From Archangium sp. (GTDB lineage Bacteria > Myxococcota > Myxococcia > Myxococcales > Myxococcaceae): a stretch of 7,899 nt of DNA. A program made the translations under genes and the position numbers. The stretch is from the NCBI GenBank assembly GCA_016793585.1, contig JAEUJR010000136.1:1-7899 (forward strand), read 5' to 3'. Numbering within the stretch: the first letter of the stretch is position 1; the number at the start of each line of letters is the position of its first letter. The notes below the pieces were generated by a model. That model did not search any database. It had not been told where the DNA came from and was given only the letters and a program-made list of their open reading frames with translations. Shown piece after piece: positions 1 to 6,174 of this stretch.

Positions 1-61
1 GCGCGACGCGTTCGTTCAGAAGCGAAAGCGCAACTTCAAGAAGTTCCCGTGGTCGTACTGA
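1..61 (+). CDS. 3' end of a crotonase-family protein (MenB-like tail), partial
   Basis: An open frame enters from the left edge (codons begin at base 2) and ends at TGA 59-61. The visible residues are RDAFVQKRKRNFKKFPWSY. From memory this resembles the C-terminus of MenB (1,4-dihydroxy-2-naphthoyl-CoA synthase) and related enoyl-CoA hydratase/isomerase proteins, which often end in a pattern like GRDAFxEKRxPxFxxFPW. Only 19 residues are available, so the exact family member is uncertain and any crotonase is possible. The last 26 bases overlap the 3' end of the convergent alpha/beta hydrolase gene, leaving no room for a terminator between them. Confidence 0.5.
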   Translation, partial: RDAFVQKRKRNFKKFPWSY

Positions 62-935
62 GGAACTTCACGAGCGCGGCGTTCACCTCGTCGGGCCGCT
101 CGCTCTGCACGAAGTGACCGGCGCCCTCGATGGGCACGATCTTCAGCCTCGGCGCGAACGCCTCGGTGCCGGGCACCAGCACGTCGAAGTCGAGCGCGGG
201 ATCGCCCTTGCCCCAGATGAGCGTCGTCTCGCAGGTGATCGGCGGGTACTTCGGCGCCGAGAACGGGCGTCTGAAGCCGTCACGAATCGCGGCCCGATAC
301 CAGCCCAGCATTCCCGACGCAGCGCCCGGCCGCTGAATCGCGTCTTGAAACGGGCGCACATCGTCGTCCGTCCAGTGACTGCGGTCGACTGACGAGGCGC
401 GCAGCGTGCGCGGCATGATCGCGGCGTCGTCCTTCGTGAGGAAGTACTCGGGCAGGAACGGCAGCTGAAAGAAGAACATGTACCAGGAGCGCTTCACCTG
501 CGCCCAGGACGCCTTGTTCAGCAGCGCCTTTCGCATCACCGCCGGGTGAGGGCAGTTGAGCACTGCGACGCGCTCGACGAACTCACGCCGCTGTGACGCC
601 AGGTGCCACGCGACGGCTCCGCCCCAGTCATGGCCGACGATCTTCACGGCCTGACGCCCTGCGACCGCTTCGATCAGATGGCAGATGTCCTGCGCGAGGG
701 TGTCGAGATCGTACGGACCGTGCTTGTCGGTGTCTCCGTACCCACGTTGATCGGGAGCGATCACCCTGAAGCCCGCGGAGACCAGGGTGTCGAGCTGATA
801 GCGCCACGACCACCACATCTCAGGGAAGCCGTGGAGCAGCACGACTATGGGGCCATGGCCTTTCTCGACGTAATGCATGCGCAGCTTCGGCAGCTGCACG
901 AAGTGATGGGTGACCGACAGCTCCGAAGGCTTCAT
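36..935 (-). CDS. Alpha/beta hydrolase, epoxide hydrolase-like
   Basis: This 299-residue protein has no signal peptide and is probably cytosolic. It shows the epoxide hydrolase form of the alpha/beta hydrolase fold: oxyanion motif HGFP (35-38), DQRGYGDTD (62-70), nucleophile motif HDWGG (102-106) with Asp103 as likely nucleophile, a probable acid Asp245 in WGKGDP, and His274 in GAGHFVQSERP. Cap-domain Tyr152 (WYMFFF) and Tyr213 (GWYRA) could be the two tyrosines that polarise the epoxide ring. Length is normal for the family, which opens epoxides to vicinal diols. The Asp nucleophile argues against an esterase. A dehalogenase is possible but the HDWGG form and tyrosine pair fit epoxide hydrolase better. 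The ATG overlaps the stop of the upstream surface-protein gene as ATGA, with only a weak CAGG 7 bases ahead, suggesting translational coupling. Substrate is unknown. Confidence 0.88.
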   Translation of the reverse strand: MKPSELSVTHHFVQLPKLRMHYVEKGHGPIVVLLHGFPEMWWSWRYQLDTLVSAGFRVIAPDQRGYGDTDKHGPYDLDTLAQDICHLIEAVAGRQAVKIVGHDWGGAVAWHLASQRREFVERVAVLNCPHPAVMRKALLNKASWAQVKRSWYMFFFQLPFLPEYFLTKDDAAIMPRTLRASSVDRSHWTDDDVRPFQDAIQRPGAASGMLGWYRAAIRDGFRRPFSAPKYPPITCETTLIWGKGDPALDFDVLVPGTEAFAPRLKIVPIEGAGHFVQSERPDEVNAALVKFLSTTTGTS

Positions 936-3619
936 GACTGTGCCTGACGACGGCGGCGGGCGAGGAGCAGCGCTGCCGCGAAGATCCAGAGCGGAGATGG
1001 GGTCGCAGTGCAGCCACAGCCGCCGGGGTCGTTCGGCGTGCCCATGCCTGCGTCGCGCGCGCTGCCTGCGGCGAACGGTGCGGCGCCAGCGTCTGCGATG
1101 GCGACGCCCGAGTCGCGACCAGCACCAGCATCGGCCGCACCTGCGTCACCTGGCGAGCCGGCGTCAGCGCCAGCGTCGTTCGAGCTCACGCCCGAATCGG
1201 CGCCCGAACCTGCGTCGGTTGCAACGCCAGCGTCGACCAGCGAGCCCGCGTCGTTCACGCCCGCGTCGGGCGTGAGGCCGGCGTCGAACGGGTTGCCGGC
1301 GTCGACCACCGCACCGGCGTCCGAGTTTCCCGACCCGGCGTCAGCGGCGGTGCCCGCGTCGCGCGAGGTGCACATCGAGGCGCCTGCCTGAGACATCGTC
1401 CCTGCAGGGCAGAGCTGGCAGAGCACCGAGCCTGCGTTCGCAGCGAAGGTTCCCGCCGGGCACATGGAGCATTCGCCTGCGCCCGTGCCTCCGAAGAAGG
1501 TGCCGGGAGCGCAGGGCTGGCATGTCGTCGAGCCCGGTGCAGACGCGAACTGGCCAGGCATGCAGGCCAGACAGATGTCGGAGCCCGCCGTGCCCGCGGC
1601 CGAGCCGATGGGGCAGGGAGTGCAGGAACCGGCACCCGCGGCAGAGAACGACCCCGGCTGACACTGGCTGCATGAACCAGCGCCCGCGCTCGAGAACGTG
1701 CCGGGGCTGCAGGCGCTGCACACCTGCGCACCCGCTCCAGAGAACTGGCCAGCGCCACACGTCACACAGCTCGTCGCGCCGCTCGCGGCCGAGAACGTGC
1801 CCGCCGCACAATTGGTGCACGAGGTGGCGCCGGTGCTGCTCGAGAAGGTGCCGCCTCCGCAGGCGGTACACGACGTCGCGGCCGAGTTTGCCTGCGCGCT
1901 ACCGGCAGGACAGGCGCTGCAGTTCGCGCTGCCGGCCGTCGACGAGAAGGTGCCGGGTTGGCAGTTGGTACACGAGCCCGAACCGGCTGACGAAGCCGTG
2001 CCCGGCTGACACTGGGTGCAGCCCGAAGCGCCCGTCGTCGAGAAGGTCCCCGCCGCACAGGTGCTGCAAGTCGTCAGGCCCGAGAGGGCAGCGAACTGGC
2101 CCGCCGCGCAGATCGAGCAGGAGGCGGCTCCGGCGTCGGGCGAGACCCGGCCTGGTGCACAGGGCGCACAGCCGAGCGAGCCAGTGGCTCCCGTGAAGGT
2201 GCCGGGTGCGCACGGCGTGCAGCTCGTGGCGCCTGCATTCGCGGCGAAGGAGCCGGGCGAACACTGCGTGCAGGCGGAGGCGCCGGTCGCCGAGCTCGAC
2301 CCCGCGGCGCAAGCGGTACACGAGGGCGCGCCGGGCAACGAGAAGGTGCCGGCGTCGCAGGTCGAACACGAGATCGCTCCCGCTCCCGAGTAGCGGCCGC
2401 CGGTGCACTGAGTACACGACGTCGACCCCGCGTCGGCTGCGAAAGTGCCGGGGGAGCAGCTCGCGCACGACGCCGAGCCCTGCGTCGAAGCGAACGCGCC
2501 CGGCGCGCACAGCGCACAGCTGGCCGAGCCTGACGTCGAAGCGAAGCGCCCCGGTGCACACTGGGTACACGCGCTCGCCCCGGCGTCGCTCGCGGAGCCC
2601 ACCGAGCAGGCCGTGCACACCGGCGAGCCCTGTGTCGCGCTGAAGGTTCCCGCGGTGCAGCTCGTGCAGCCGCCACCCGCGGTGGCTCCAGCGGTGCCCA
2701 CGTCGCAGAACGAGCAGCTGCCTGCGCCAGCGTCTGCCGTCATTCCGGCAGGACAGTCGCTGCACACCAGCGCGCCGAGCGTTGCGCTGAAGCGGTTTGC
2801 AGGACACGCACTGCAGGGCGCGAAGCCCGTCGCCGAGAAGAAGCCCGGCTGACACGCTCCACCAACGGTGCCGGTCGGTGACGTCGAGGGCCCACGCAAG
2901 GTGATTCGCCAGCCCACGTCGATCTGCCCGTTGCTGATCTCGCGGTCCCACGCGTTGGCGGTGCCCTGCTCGGGAATACCCAACGCATCGACCGCATCGG
3001 TCGCGGTGCCATCTCCGTCGTTGTTCCAGATTGACGCGTTGGTGAACGTCGCGAGCGTGAACACGAACGTCGACGTGTCGGTGAGCGCGTTCAGATCGAT
3101 CAGCGGCACCCGAAACTCGATGAGCTCGTTCGTCGTCGAGATCGCGATCTGCGAGCCGGGAATGTCGTACCAACTGCCGGCGTCGAACCACTCGATCACG
3201 GGCGCGCCAACCGGGTTGAAGTGCAGCGCCAGCTGCCGTTTGGGTCTGATGCCGTCACGCACGCCGAGGTTGCTCTCGTCTCCGAGGAACGCCTGGCCGC
3301 CCGGCTGCAACGTGTCGATGCCGATGGCGACGTGTGGCGCTCCCGCCGTATTGATGTTCACCATGCGAACCAGGCCGTACAGGTACGTGCCGTCGGTGGT
3401 GAGGCGAACCTCGGTCACGTCGTTGTCGTCGGTCATTCCCGGGTCGGTGCGGCGATCACCCGCGACCTCGCGAAGAATCCACTCGTCGTTCGATGAGGCG
3501 GCCGTGTGAGCGCCGGTCGGAGCCGTTCCGGTCCAGTCGGTGGCGACGCCGTCGACCGTTCGACCACCCGCCACTGCAGACACCGCGAAGAGACCGACCA
3601 GGGCGCTCAGGGTTCTCAT
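932..3619 (-). CDS. Secreted surface protein with 30 Cys-rich repeats, DAG linker and MYXO-CTERM-like tail
   Basis: The ATG at 3619 is chosen over a TTG at 3649 because it opens a good signal peptide (MRTLSALVGLFAVSAVA, likely cut after Ala17) and has AGGG 9 bases upstream; this gives 895 residues. Residues about 20-250 look like an extracellular beta-sandwich: TVDGVATDWTG near the start and an acidic stretch DPGMTDDNDVTEVRL resemble the opening of CBM9/DOMON-like domains, a moderate-confidence guess. Residues 256-750 are 30 tandem cysteine repeats similar to ephrin-receptor/GCC2-GCC3/TNFR-type modules. Residues about 751-867 are a DAG linker. Residues 868-895 are a CGC motif, hydrophobic segment and RRRR, matching MYXO-CTERM tails that anchor proteins at the myxobacterial surface after processing by a myxosortase. 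The protein is likely a disulfide-rich stalk or rod projecting from the cell. Its ligand and role are unknown. It is first in a two-gene unit with the hydrolase and divergent from a Cys-rich lipoprotein gene. Confidence 0.9.
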   Translation of the reverse strand: MRTLSALVGLFAVSAVAGGRTVDGVATDWTGTAPTGAHTAASSNDEWILREVAGDRRTDPGMTDDNDVTEVRLTTDGTYLYGLVRMVNINTAGAPHVAIGIDTLQPGGQAFLGDESNLGVRDGIRPKRQLALHFNPVGAPVIEWFDAGSWYDIPGSQIAISTTNELIEFRVPLIDLNALTDTSTFVFTLATFTNASIWNNDGDGTATDAVDALGIPEQGTANAWDREISNGQIDVGWRITLRGPSTSPTGTVGGACQPGFFSATGFAPCSACPANRFSATLGALVCSDCPAGMTADAGAGSCSFCDVGTAGATAGGGCTSCTAGTFSATQGSPVCTACSVGSASDAGASACTQCAPGRFASTSGSASCALCAPGAFASTQGSASCASCSPGTFAADAGSTSCTQCTGGRYSGAGAISCSTCDAGTFSLPGAPSCTACAAGSSSATGASACTQCSPGSFAANAGATSCTPCAPGTFTGATGSLGCAPCAPGRVSPDAGAASCSICAAGQFAALSGLTTCSTCAAGTFSTTGASGCTQCQPGTASSAGSGSCTNCQPGTFSSTAGSANCSACPAGSAQANSAATSCTACGGGTFSSSTGATSCTNCAAGTFSAASGATSCVTCGAGQFSGAGAQVCSACSPGTFSSAGAGSCSQCQPGSFSAAGAGSCTPCPIGSAAGTAGSDICLACMPGQFASAPGSTTCQPCAPGTFFGGTGAGECSMCPAGTFAANAGSVLCQLCPAGTMSQAGASMCTSRDAGTAADAGSGNSDAGAVVDAGNPFDAGLTPDAGVNDAGSLVDAGVATDAGSGADSGVSSNDAGADAGSPGDAGAADAGAGRDSGVAIADAGAAPFAAGSARDAGMGTPNDPGGCGCTATPSPLWIFAAALLLARRRRQAQS
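935..1018 (-). other. MYXO-CTERM-like sorting signal
   Basis: The last 28 residues of the surface protein begin with Cys868-Gly-Cys870, then a short polar stretch, a hydrophobic segment (PLWIFAAALLLA) and Arg888-Arg891 near the C-terminus. This tripartite Cys/transmembrane/Arg layout is that of the MYXO-CTERM signal, thought to be recognised and cleaved by an intramembrane myxosortase. The hydrophobic core is short, about 11-12 residues, at the low end for such signals. Confidence 0.82.
1019..1369 (-). repeat. Asp-Ala-Gly (DAG) low-complexity linker
   Basis: Between the last repeat cysteine and the sorting tail lie about 117 residues with 15 DAG and two DSG triplets spaced irregularly by one to ten residues, mostly small residues. 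It contains no cysteine. DAG linkers occur in many myxobacterial surface proteins and lipoproteins and probably act as flexible, acidic spacers holding the folded part away from the membrane. The plus strand of this stretch is dense in GCGTC-type words, which create long false open frames. Confidence 0.85.
1370..2854 (-). repeat. 30 tandem cysteine-rich repeats of 16-17 codons
   Basis: Residues 256-750 of the surface protein divide without gaps into 30 units with consensus C-x-x-G-x-F-x-x-x-x-G-x-x-x-C-x-x. Twelve full units have 16 residues and 17 have 17; the last ends at its second Cys. Each unit has exactly two cysteines, 60 in all, and the boundary forms CxxC throughout. An aromatic at position 6 is present in 21 units and missing in units 3, 4, 6, 12, 15, 18, 20, 26 and 30. 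The pattern resembles GCC2/GCC3 or ephrin-receptor-like repeats. DNA copies differ at many positions, so the array is not freshly amplified, though neighbours 24 and 25 are nearly identical in protein sequence. Confidence 0.93.
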
Positions 3620-3759
3620 GACGGGCAACCCTACACGGCGGCGCGTCAATCGTTTGTGCGCATTCTGAATACCCGAAGCAGCGCCTCGTCTATGGCGCGC
3701 CCGTGGGGGTCGACCTCACGAACAGCGCCCGGCATTCGGGCCAGGGAGAGGACAACAGC
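3620..3759. promoter_or_regulatory. Divergent intergenic region between surface protein and lipoprotein genes
   Basis: The 140 bases must hold the promoters of both divergent genes, unless the minus-strand gene is transcribed otherwise. No convincing -35/-10 pair was found on either strand. Visible elements are a 9-base palindrome ATTCTGAAT (3662-3670), a TTGACG hexamer on the minus strand (3649-3644) without a matching -10 and too near the start codon, and a 5-bp stem GCCCG/CGGGC (3727-3731 and 3737-3741) just before the lipoprotein ribosome binding site. It contains no small gene that I could support. Confidence 0.5.
3743..3752 (+). promoter_or_regulatory. Ribosome binding site of the lipoprotein gene
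   Basis: AGGGAGAGGA lies 7 bases before ATG 3760. It supports this start over the in-frame upstream ATG at 3703, which would add 19 polar residues in front of the lipoprotein signal. Confidence 0.8.
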
Positions 3760-4155
3760 ATGAAGATGATGATTCAGGTCGCGGTGGCGATGGCTTCGGT
3801 GTTTGCGATGACGGGCTGCGGTGGCGGCACGTGCGAGCGCATCGACGCGGCGAACAAGAAGTTCCTCGGCAGCGGCAAGACCTCCTGTGCGTACATGAGC
3901 AGCGGTGCGACGGTGACGATCACGCCCAGCTTCTCGGCGTCGACCTGCAACTCGTCGCTCTCGAAGTGCACGTCGGCCGACATGACGATTCTCGACAGCT
4001 ACACGAAGTGCATCGAAGCGGTTCCCACCTGCGCGACGGGCAGCGAGAAGACGGCCGCCGATGCGTACACGGCCTGCGTCGGCCAGATCGTCACCATCTC
4101 GGGCACGGGCGTCACCTCGAAGCTGTCGGCCGACTGCGCCAACGGCTTCAAGTAA
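3760..4155 (+). CDS. Small Cys-rich putative lipoprotein of unknown function
   Basis: A 131-residue protein starting at ATG 3760 behind a strong ribosome binding site. Residues 1-19 form a hydrophobic signal and MTGC (17-20) is a slightly atypical lipobox, so Cys20 is the likely lipidated residue. Gly follows it, so the Asp+2 inner-membrane retention signal is absent and an outer-membrane location is plausible. The mature part has eight more cysteines (25, 43, 63, 70, 84, 91, 106, 126), enough for four disulfides, and is otherwise rich in Ser, Thr, Ala and Lys. I do not recognise the family. It is divergent from the cysteine-repeat surface protein and may share its control region; a functional link is only inferred. 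Its stop (4153-4155) directly abuts the stop of the convergent amidotransferase gene. Confidence 0.85.
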   Translation: MKMMIQVAVAMASVFAMTGCGGGTCERIDAANKKFLGSGKTSCAYMSSGATVTITPSFSASTCNSSLSKCTSADMTILDSYTKCIEAVPTCATGSEKTAADAYTACVGQIVTISGTGVTSKLSADCANGFK

Positions 4156-4890
4156 TCAGCTCCAGTCGGAGAGCTTCGAGAGCGTGAGATCGAGGTTCGC
4201 GTCGATGCTGACGACGCCATCTTCGGGAACCTCGGTCCACGCTCCGTCTGGCCAGAGGCGCTCGCTCGCGATGTAGCGGGCGCCCGGCTCGGCCGTGCAG
4301 AACAGCGTTCGACCACGACGGGTCGCCACCATGCGCTGACCGTCGGTCACCAGAAAGTTCATCGCCGACTTCGCCTCACCGTGATCGGTGATGGCCGAGA
4401 CGGTCTTCATCACCCGCGACAGCGCCCGCTTCAGGTCGTCGAGCCCGGGGTTCTCGATGGGGTCGAGCACGGTGCGGAACAGGGCGAAGCAGGTCTCGCT
4501 GTCGGTCTCGCCACGAATGTGCGCCAGGTGCTCCGGCGCCACGTGGCTGCGAATCGCGTCGCGGTGCTGTTTGAACTGCGCGACCGTGCCGTTGTGCATG
4601 AACGCCCACCCGCGCGCGACGAAGGGGTGCGCGTTCTTCTCGGTGACCGAACCCACCGACGCGAGCCGAATGTGCGTGATCATCGACTGCGTCGCGAGCT
4701 CTTCGCCGAGCTGACGAAAGCGCTCACACGCATGGGCCGGGGTGACGTTCACCTCGACGTGCGGCGGTTGGGTGTCGAAGCGCGCGATGCCCCAGCCGTC
4801 TTTGTGCTCGAGCGCCTGCTGCTTGAGCGCGTCGAAGGCTCGATGAACCCTGACGGGCTTGTCTGCACGAACGGCGAACAACCGGCACAT
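4156..4890 (-). CDS. Class II glutamine amidotransferase (YafJ/EgtC-like)
   Basis: A 244-residue protein with an N-terminal nucleophile glutaminase domain. The start at 4890 yields MCRLFA, so removal of Met exposes Cys2 as the catalytic residue, and a perfect AGGAGG sits 8 bases upstream; a GTG start 7 codons earlier would bury this Cys. Other signature parts are HKDGWGIARF (29-38), HIRLAS (73-78), NAHPF (86-90), HNG (99-101) and GETDSE (127-132). The family releases ammonia from glutamine or cleaves a glutamyl amide; this short stand-alone form has no fused synthase domain, so the acceptor is unknown. EgtC of ergothioneine synthesis belongs to this superfamily, but no other egt gene is visible. 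It follows hutU-hutI on the same strand after 54 bp and could be cotranscribed, though its strong own ribosome binding site shows it does not depend on coupling. Confidence 0.88.
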   Translation of the reverse strand: MCRLFAVRADKPVRVHRAFDALKQQALEHKDGWGIARFDTQPPHVEVNVTPAHACERFRQLGEELATQSMITHIRLASVGSVTEKNAHPFVARGWAFMHNGTVAQFKQHRDAIRSHVAPEHLAHIRGETDSETCFALFRTVLDPIENPGLDDLKRALSRVMKTVSAITDHGEAKSAMNFLVTDGQRMVATRRGRTLFCTAEPGARYIASERLWPDGAWTEVPEDGVVSIDANLDLTLSKLSDWS

Positions 4891-4898
4891 CGACACTG

Positions 4899-4904
4899 CC
4901 TCCT
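4899..4904 (-). promoter_or_regulatory. Ribosome binding site of the amidotransferase gene
   Basis: CCTCCT on the plus strand reads AGGAGG on the minus strand, 8 bases before the ATG at 4890. It fixes the start that exposes Cys2. The 54-bp gap to hutI (4891-4944) contains no clear terminator hairpin with a T-run, so read-through from hutI is possible. Confidence 0.85.
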
Positions 4905-4944
4905 GAGCCACTCATACATACCATCGTGAGCGCGGGCGCGCCGA

Positions 4945-6174
4945 TCAGGTGGTGTGGGTGACGACCCGCCCGGCCTTGAGGGTGACCGCCACTTCGTTCA
5001 TCGCGAGGTGGTACGGCAGCGCACGATACGAGTCGCAGGCAAAGACGACGAGATCGGCGGGAGCGCCCAGCGTGATTCGGCCGAGCTCGGGGCGACGAAG
5101 CGCGAGCGCTCCGACCCGCGTGAAGCCGAGGTAGGCCTCTGCCGGCGTCAGCCCGTTCTCGACGCACGCAAGCCCCATCGCGAGGCTGACGCTCTCGGAG
5201 TTCGAGGAGCCGGGGTTGCAGTTCGTGCACAGCGCGACGGGAACGCCGGCGTCACGCAGCGCGCGGCCGGGCGCGAACGGCCGGGCCTTCGCGAAGAGGG
5301 TCGAGGTCGGCGCCAGCACCGCGATGGTACCTGCTCGTTTCAGCGCCGCGATGCCATCGGGCGTGATCTGCTCGAGGTGATCGGCCGTGACGGAGCCAAG
5401 CTCAGCCGCGAGCTGCGCGCCGCCGTTCGCCGTGAGCTGATCGACGTGAAGCCGAAGCGGAAGGCCCAGCGCGCGCGCCTTCGCGCCGAGCAAGCGGGCC
5501 TCGTCGTGCGTGAAGGCCGACTGCTCGACGAAGGCGTCGCAGAATGAAGCGAGCCCTGCCTGCACGATCTGCGGAAGCAGCTCGTCGACACAGATGCGAA
5601 CCCACTCGGCGCGGTTCTGCTTGAACTCGATTGGCACCGCGTGAAGGCCGAGGAAGGTGGCGACGAGCTCGATCGGCTGCTTTGCGCTCAACCGCCGAAT
5701 CGCGCGCAGCATCGCCAGCTCGGAGCGCTCGTCGAGCCCGTAGCCAGACTTCACCTCGGCCGTCGTCACGCCCTGCGCCTGCAGCCTCCCAAGCCGCGGC
5801 TTCGCCAGTGCGACGAGCTCGTCTTCGGTGGCCTTTCGCGTGGCCGACACGGTGCGCGCGATGCCACCGCCCGCCGCTGCGATCTCGAGGTACGTCTTGC
5901 CCTGGCAGCGCTGCTCGAACTCGTCACTGCGATCGCCGGCGAACACGACGTGCGTGTGGCAGTCGACGAAGCCCGGCCCCACGAAGCCGCCGCGCGCATC
6001 GATGGTGGTCGCGGCAGAGGCCGGCAGCGCGGACTCGGCGCCAAGGAACGCGATCTTTCCGTCCTTCACGCCGATGACGGCCTTCGGCAGCCGGCCGAGC
6101 GTCTCTTCCGCCCGCGCCTCGAGCGGGCCATCGCAGGTGACGACCTCGGAGGCGTTGCGAATGACGAGATCCAT
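4945..6174 (-). CDS. hutI: Imidazolonepropionase
   Basis: A 409-residue protein of normal length for HutI, the third enzyme of histidine degradation, which hydrolyses 4-imidazolone-5-propionate to N-formimino-L-glutamate in the cytosol. Seen in order: the amidohydrolase metal motif GFVDCHTHVVFAGDR with His73 and His75, the HutI-specific block from EFEQRC to GGGIARTVSATR, FLGLHAVP (His178), LHVDQ (His243), ADHLEQ (His266) and CTNCNPGSS (316-324). The last block normally reads TDxNPG, where the Asp is a metal ligand; here it is Asn318 (codon AAC at 5223-5221). The start at 6174 overlaps the hutU stop as TGATG and has no clear ribosome binding site, so translation is probably coupled to hutU. 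Longer frames upstream of this ATG lie inside hutU and were discarded. Confidence 0.95.
   Translation of the reverse strand: MDLVIRNASEVVTCDGPLEARAEETLGRLPKAVIGVKDGKIAFLGAESALPASAATTIDARGGFVGPGFVDCHTHVVFAGDRSDEFEQRCQGKTYLEIAAAGGGIARTVSATRKATEDELVALAKPRLGRLQAQGVTTAEVKSGYGLDERSELAMLRAIRRLSAKQPIELVATFLGLHAVPIEFKQNRAEWVRICVDELLPQIVQAGLASFCDAFVEQSAFTHDEARLLGAKARALGLPLRLHVDQLTANGGAQLAAELGSVTADHLEQITPDGIAALKRAGTIAVLAPTSTLFAKARPFAPGRALRDAGVPVALCTNCNPGSSNSESVSLAMGLACVENGLTPAEAYLGFTRVGALALRRPELGRITLGAPADLVVFACDSYRALPYHLAMNEVAVTLKAGRVVTHTT

Noticed and set aside
1522..2852. Several plus-strand open frames of about 100-220 codons opposite the cysteine repeats
   Set aside because: They mirror the repeat pattern on the antisense strand, are low-complexity and Arg/Ser- or Ala/Pro-rich, and have no supported start or homology.
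1370..2854. CRISPR array or recent DNA satellite
   Set aside because: The ~50-bp periodicity reflects codons of a protein repeat. The copies are diverged at DNA level and there are no identical repeats separated by unique spacers.
1899..3191. A 430-codon open frame on the minus strand, overlapping the cysteine-repeat gene
   Set aside because: It is another frame of the same strand within the repeat gene. Its translation is Arg/Leu-rich with no domain, and its length follows from high GC and repetition. The surface-protein frame has a signal peptide, ordered repeats and a sorting tail.
3620..3649. TTG start at 3649 for the surface protein
   Set aside because: It would place ten residues with several Arg before a complete signal peptide. 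The ATG at 3619 has an AGGG element at a suitable distance.
4891..4944. Rho-independent terminator between hutI and the amidotransferase gene
   Set aside because: The GC-rich stretch near 4931-4943 has only short self-complementarity and no following T-run on the minus strand.
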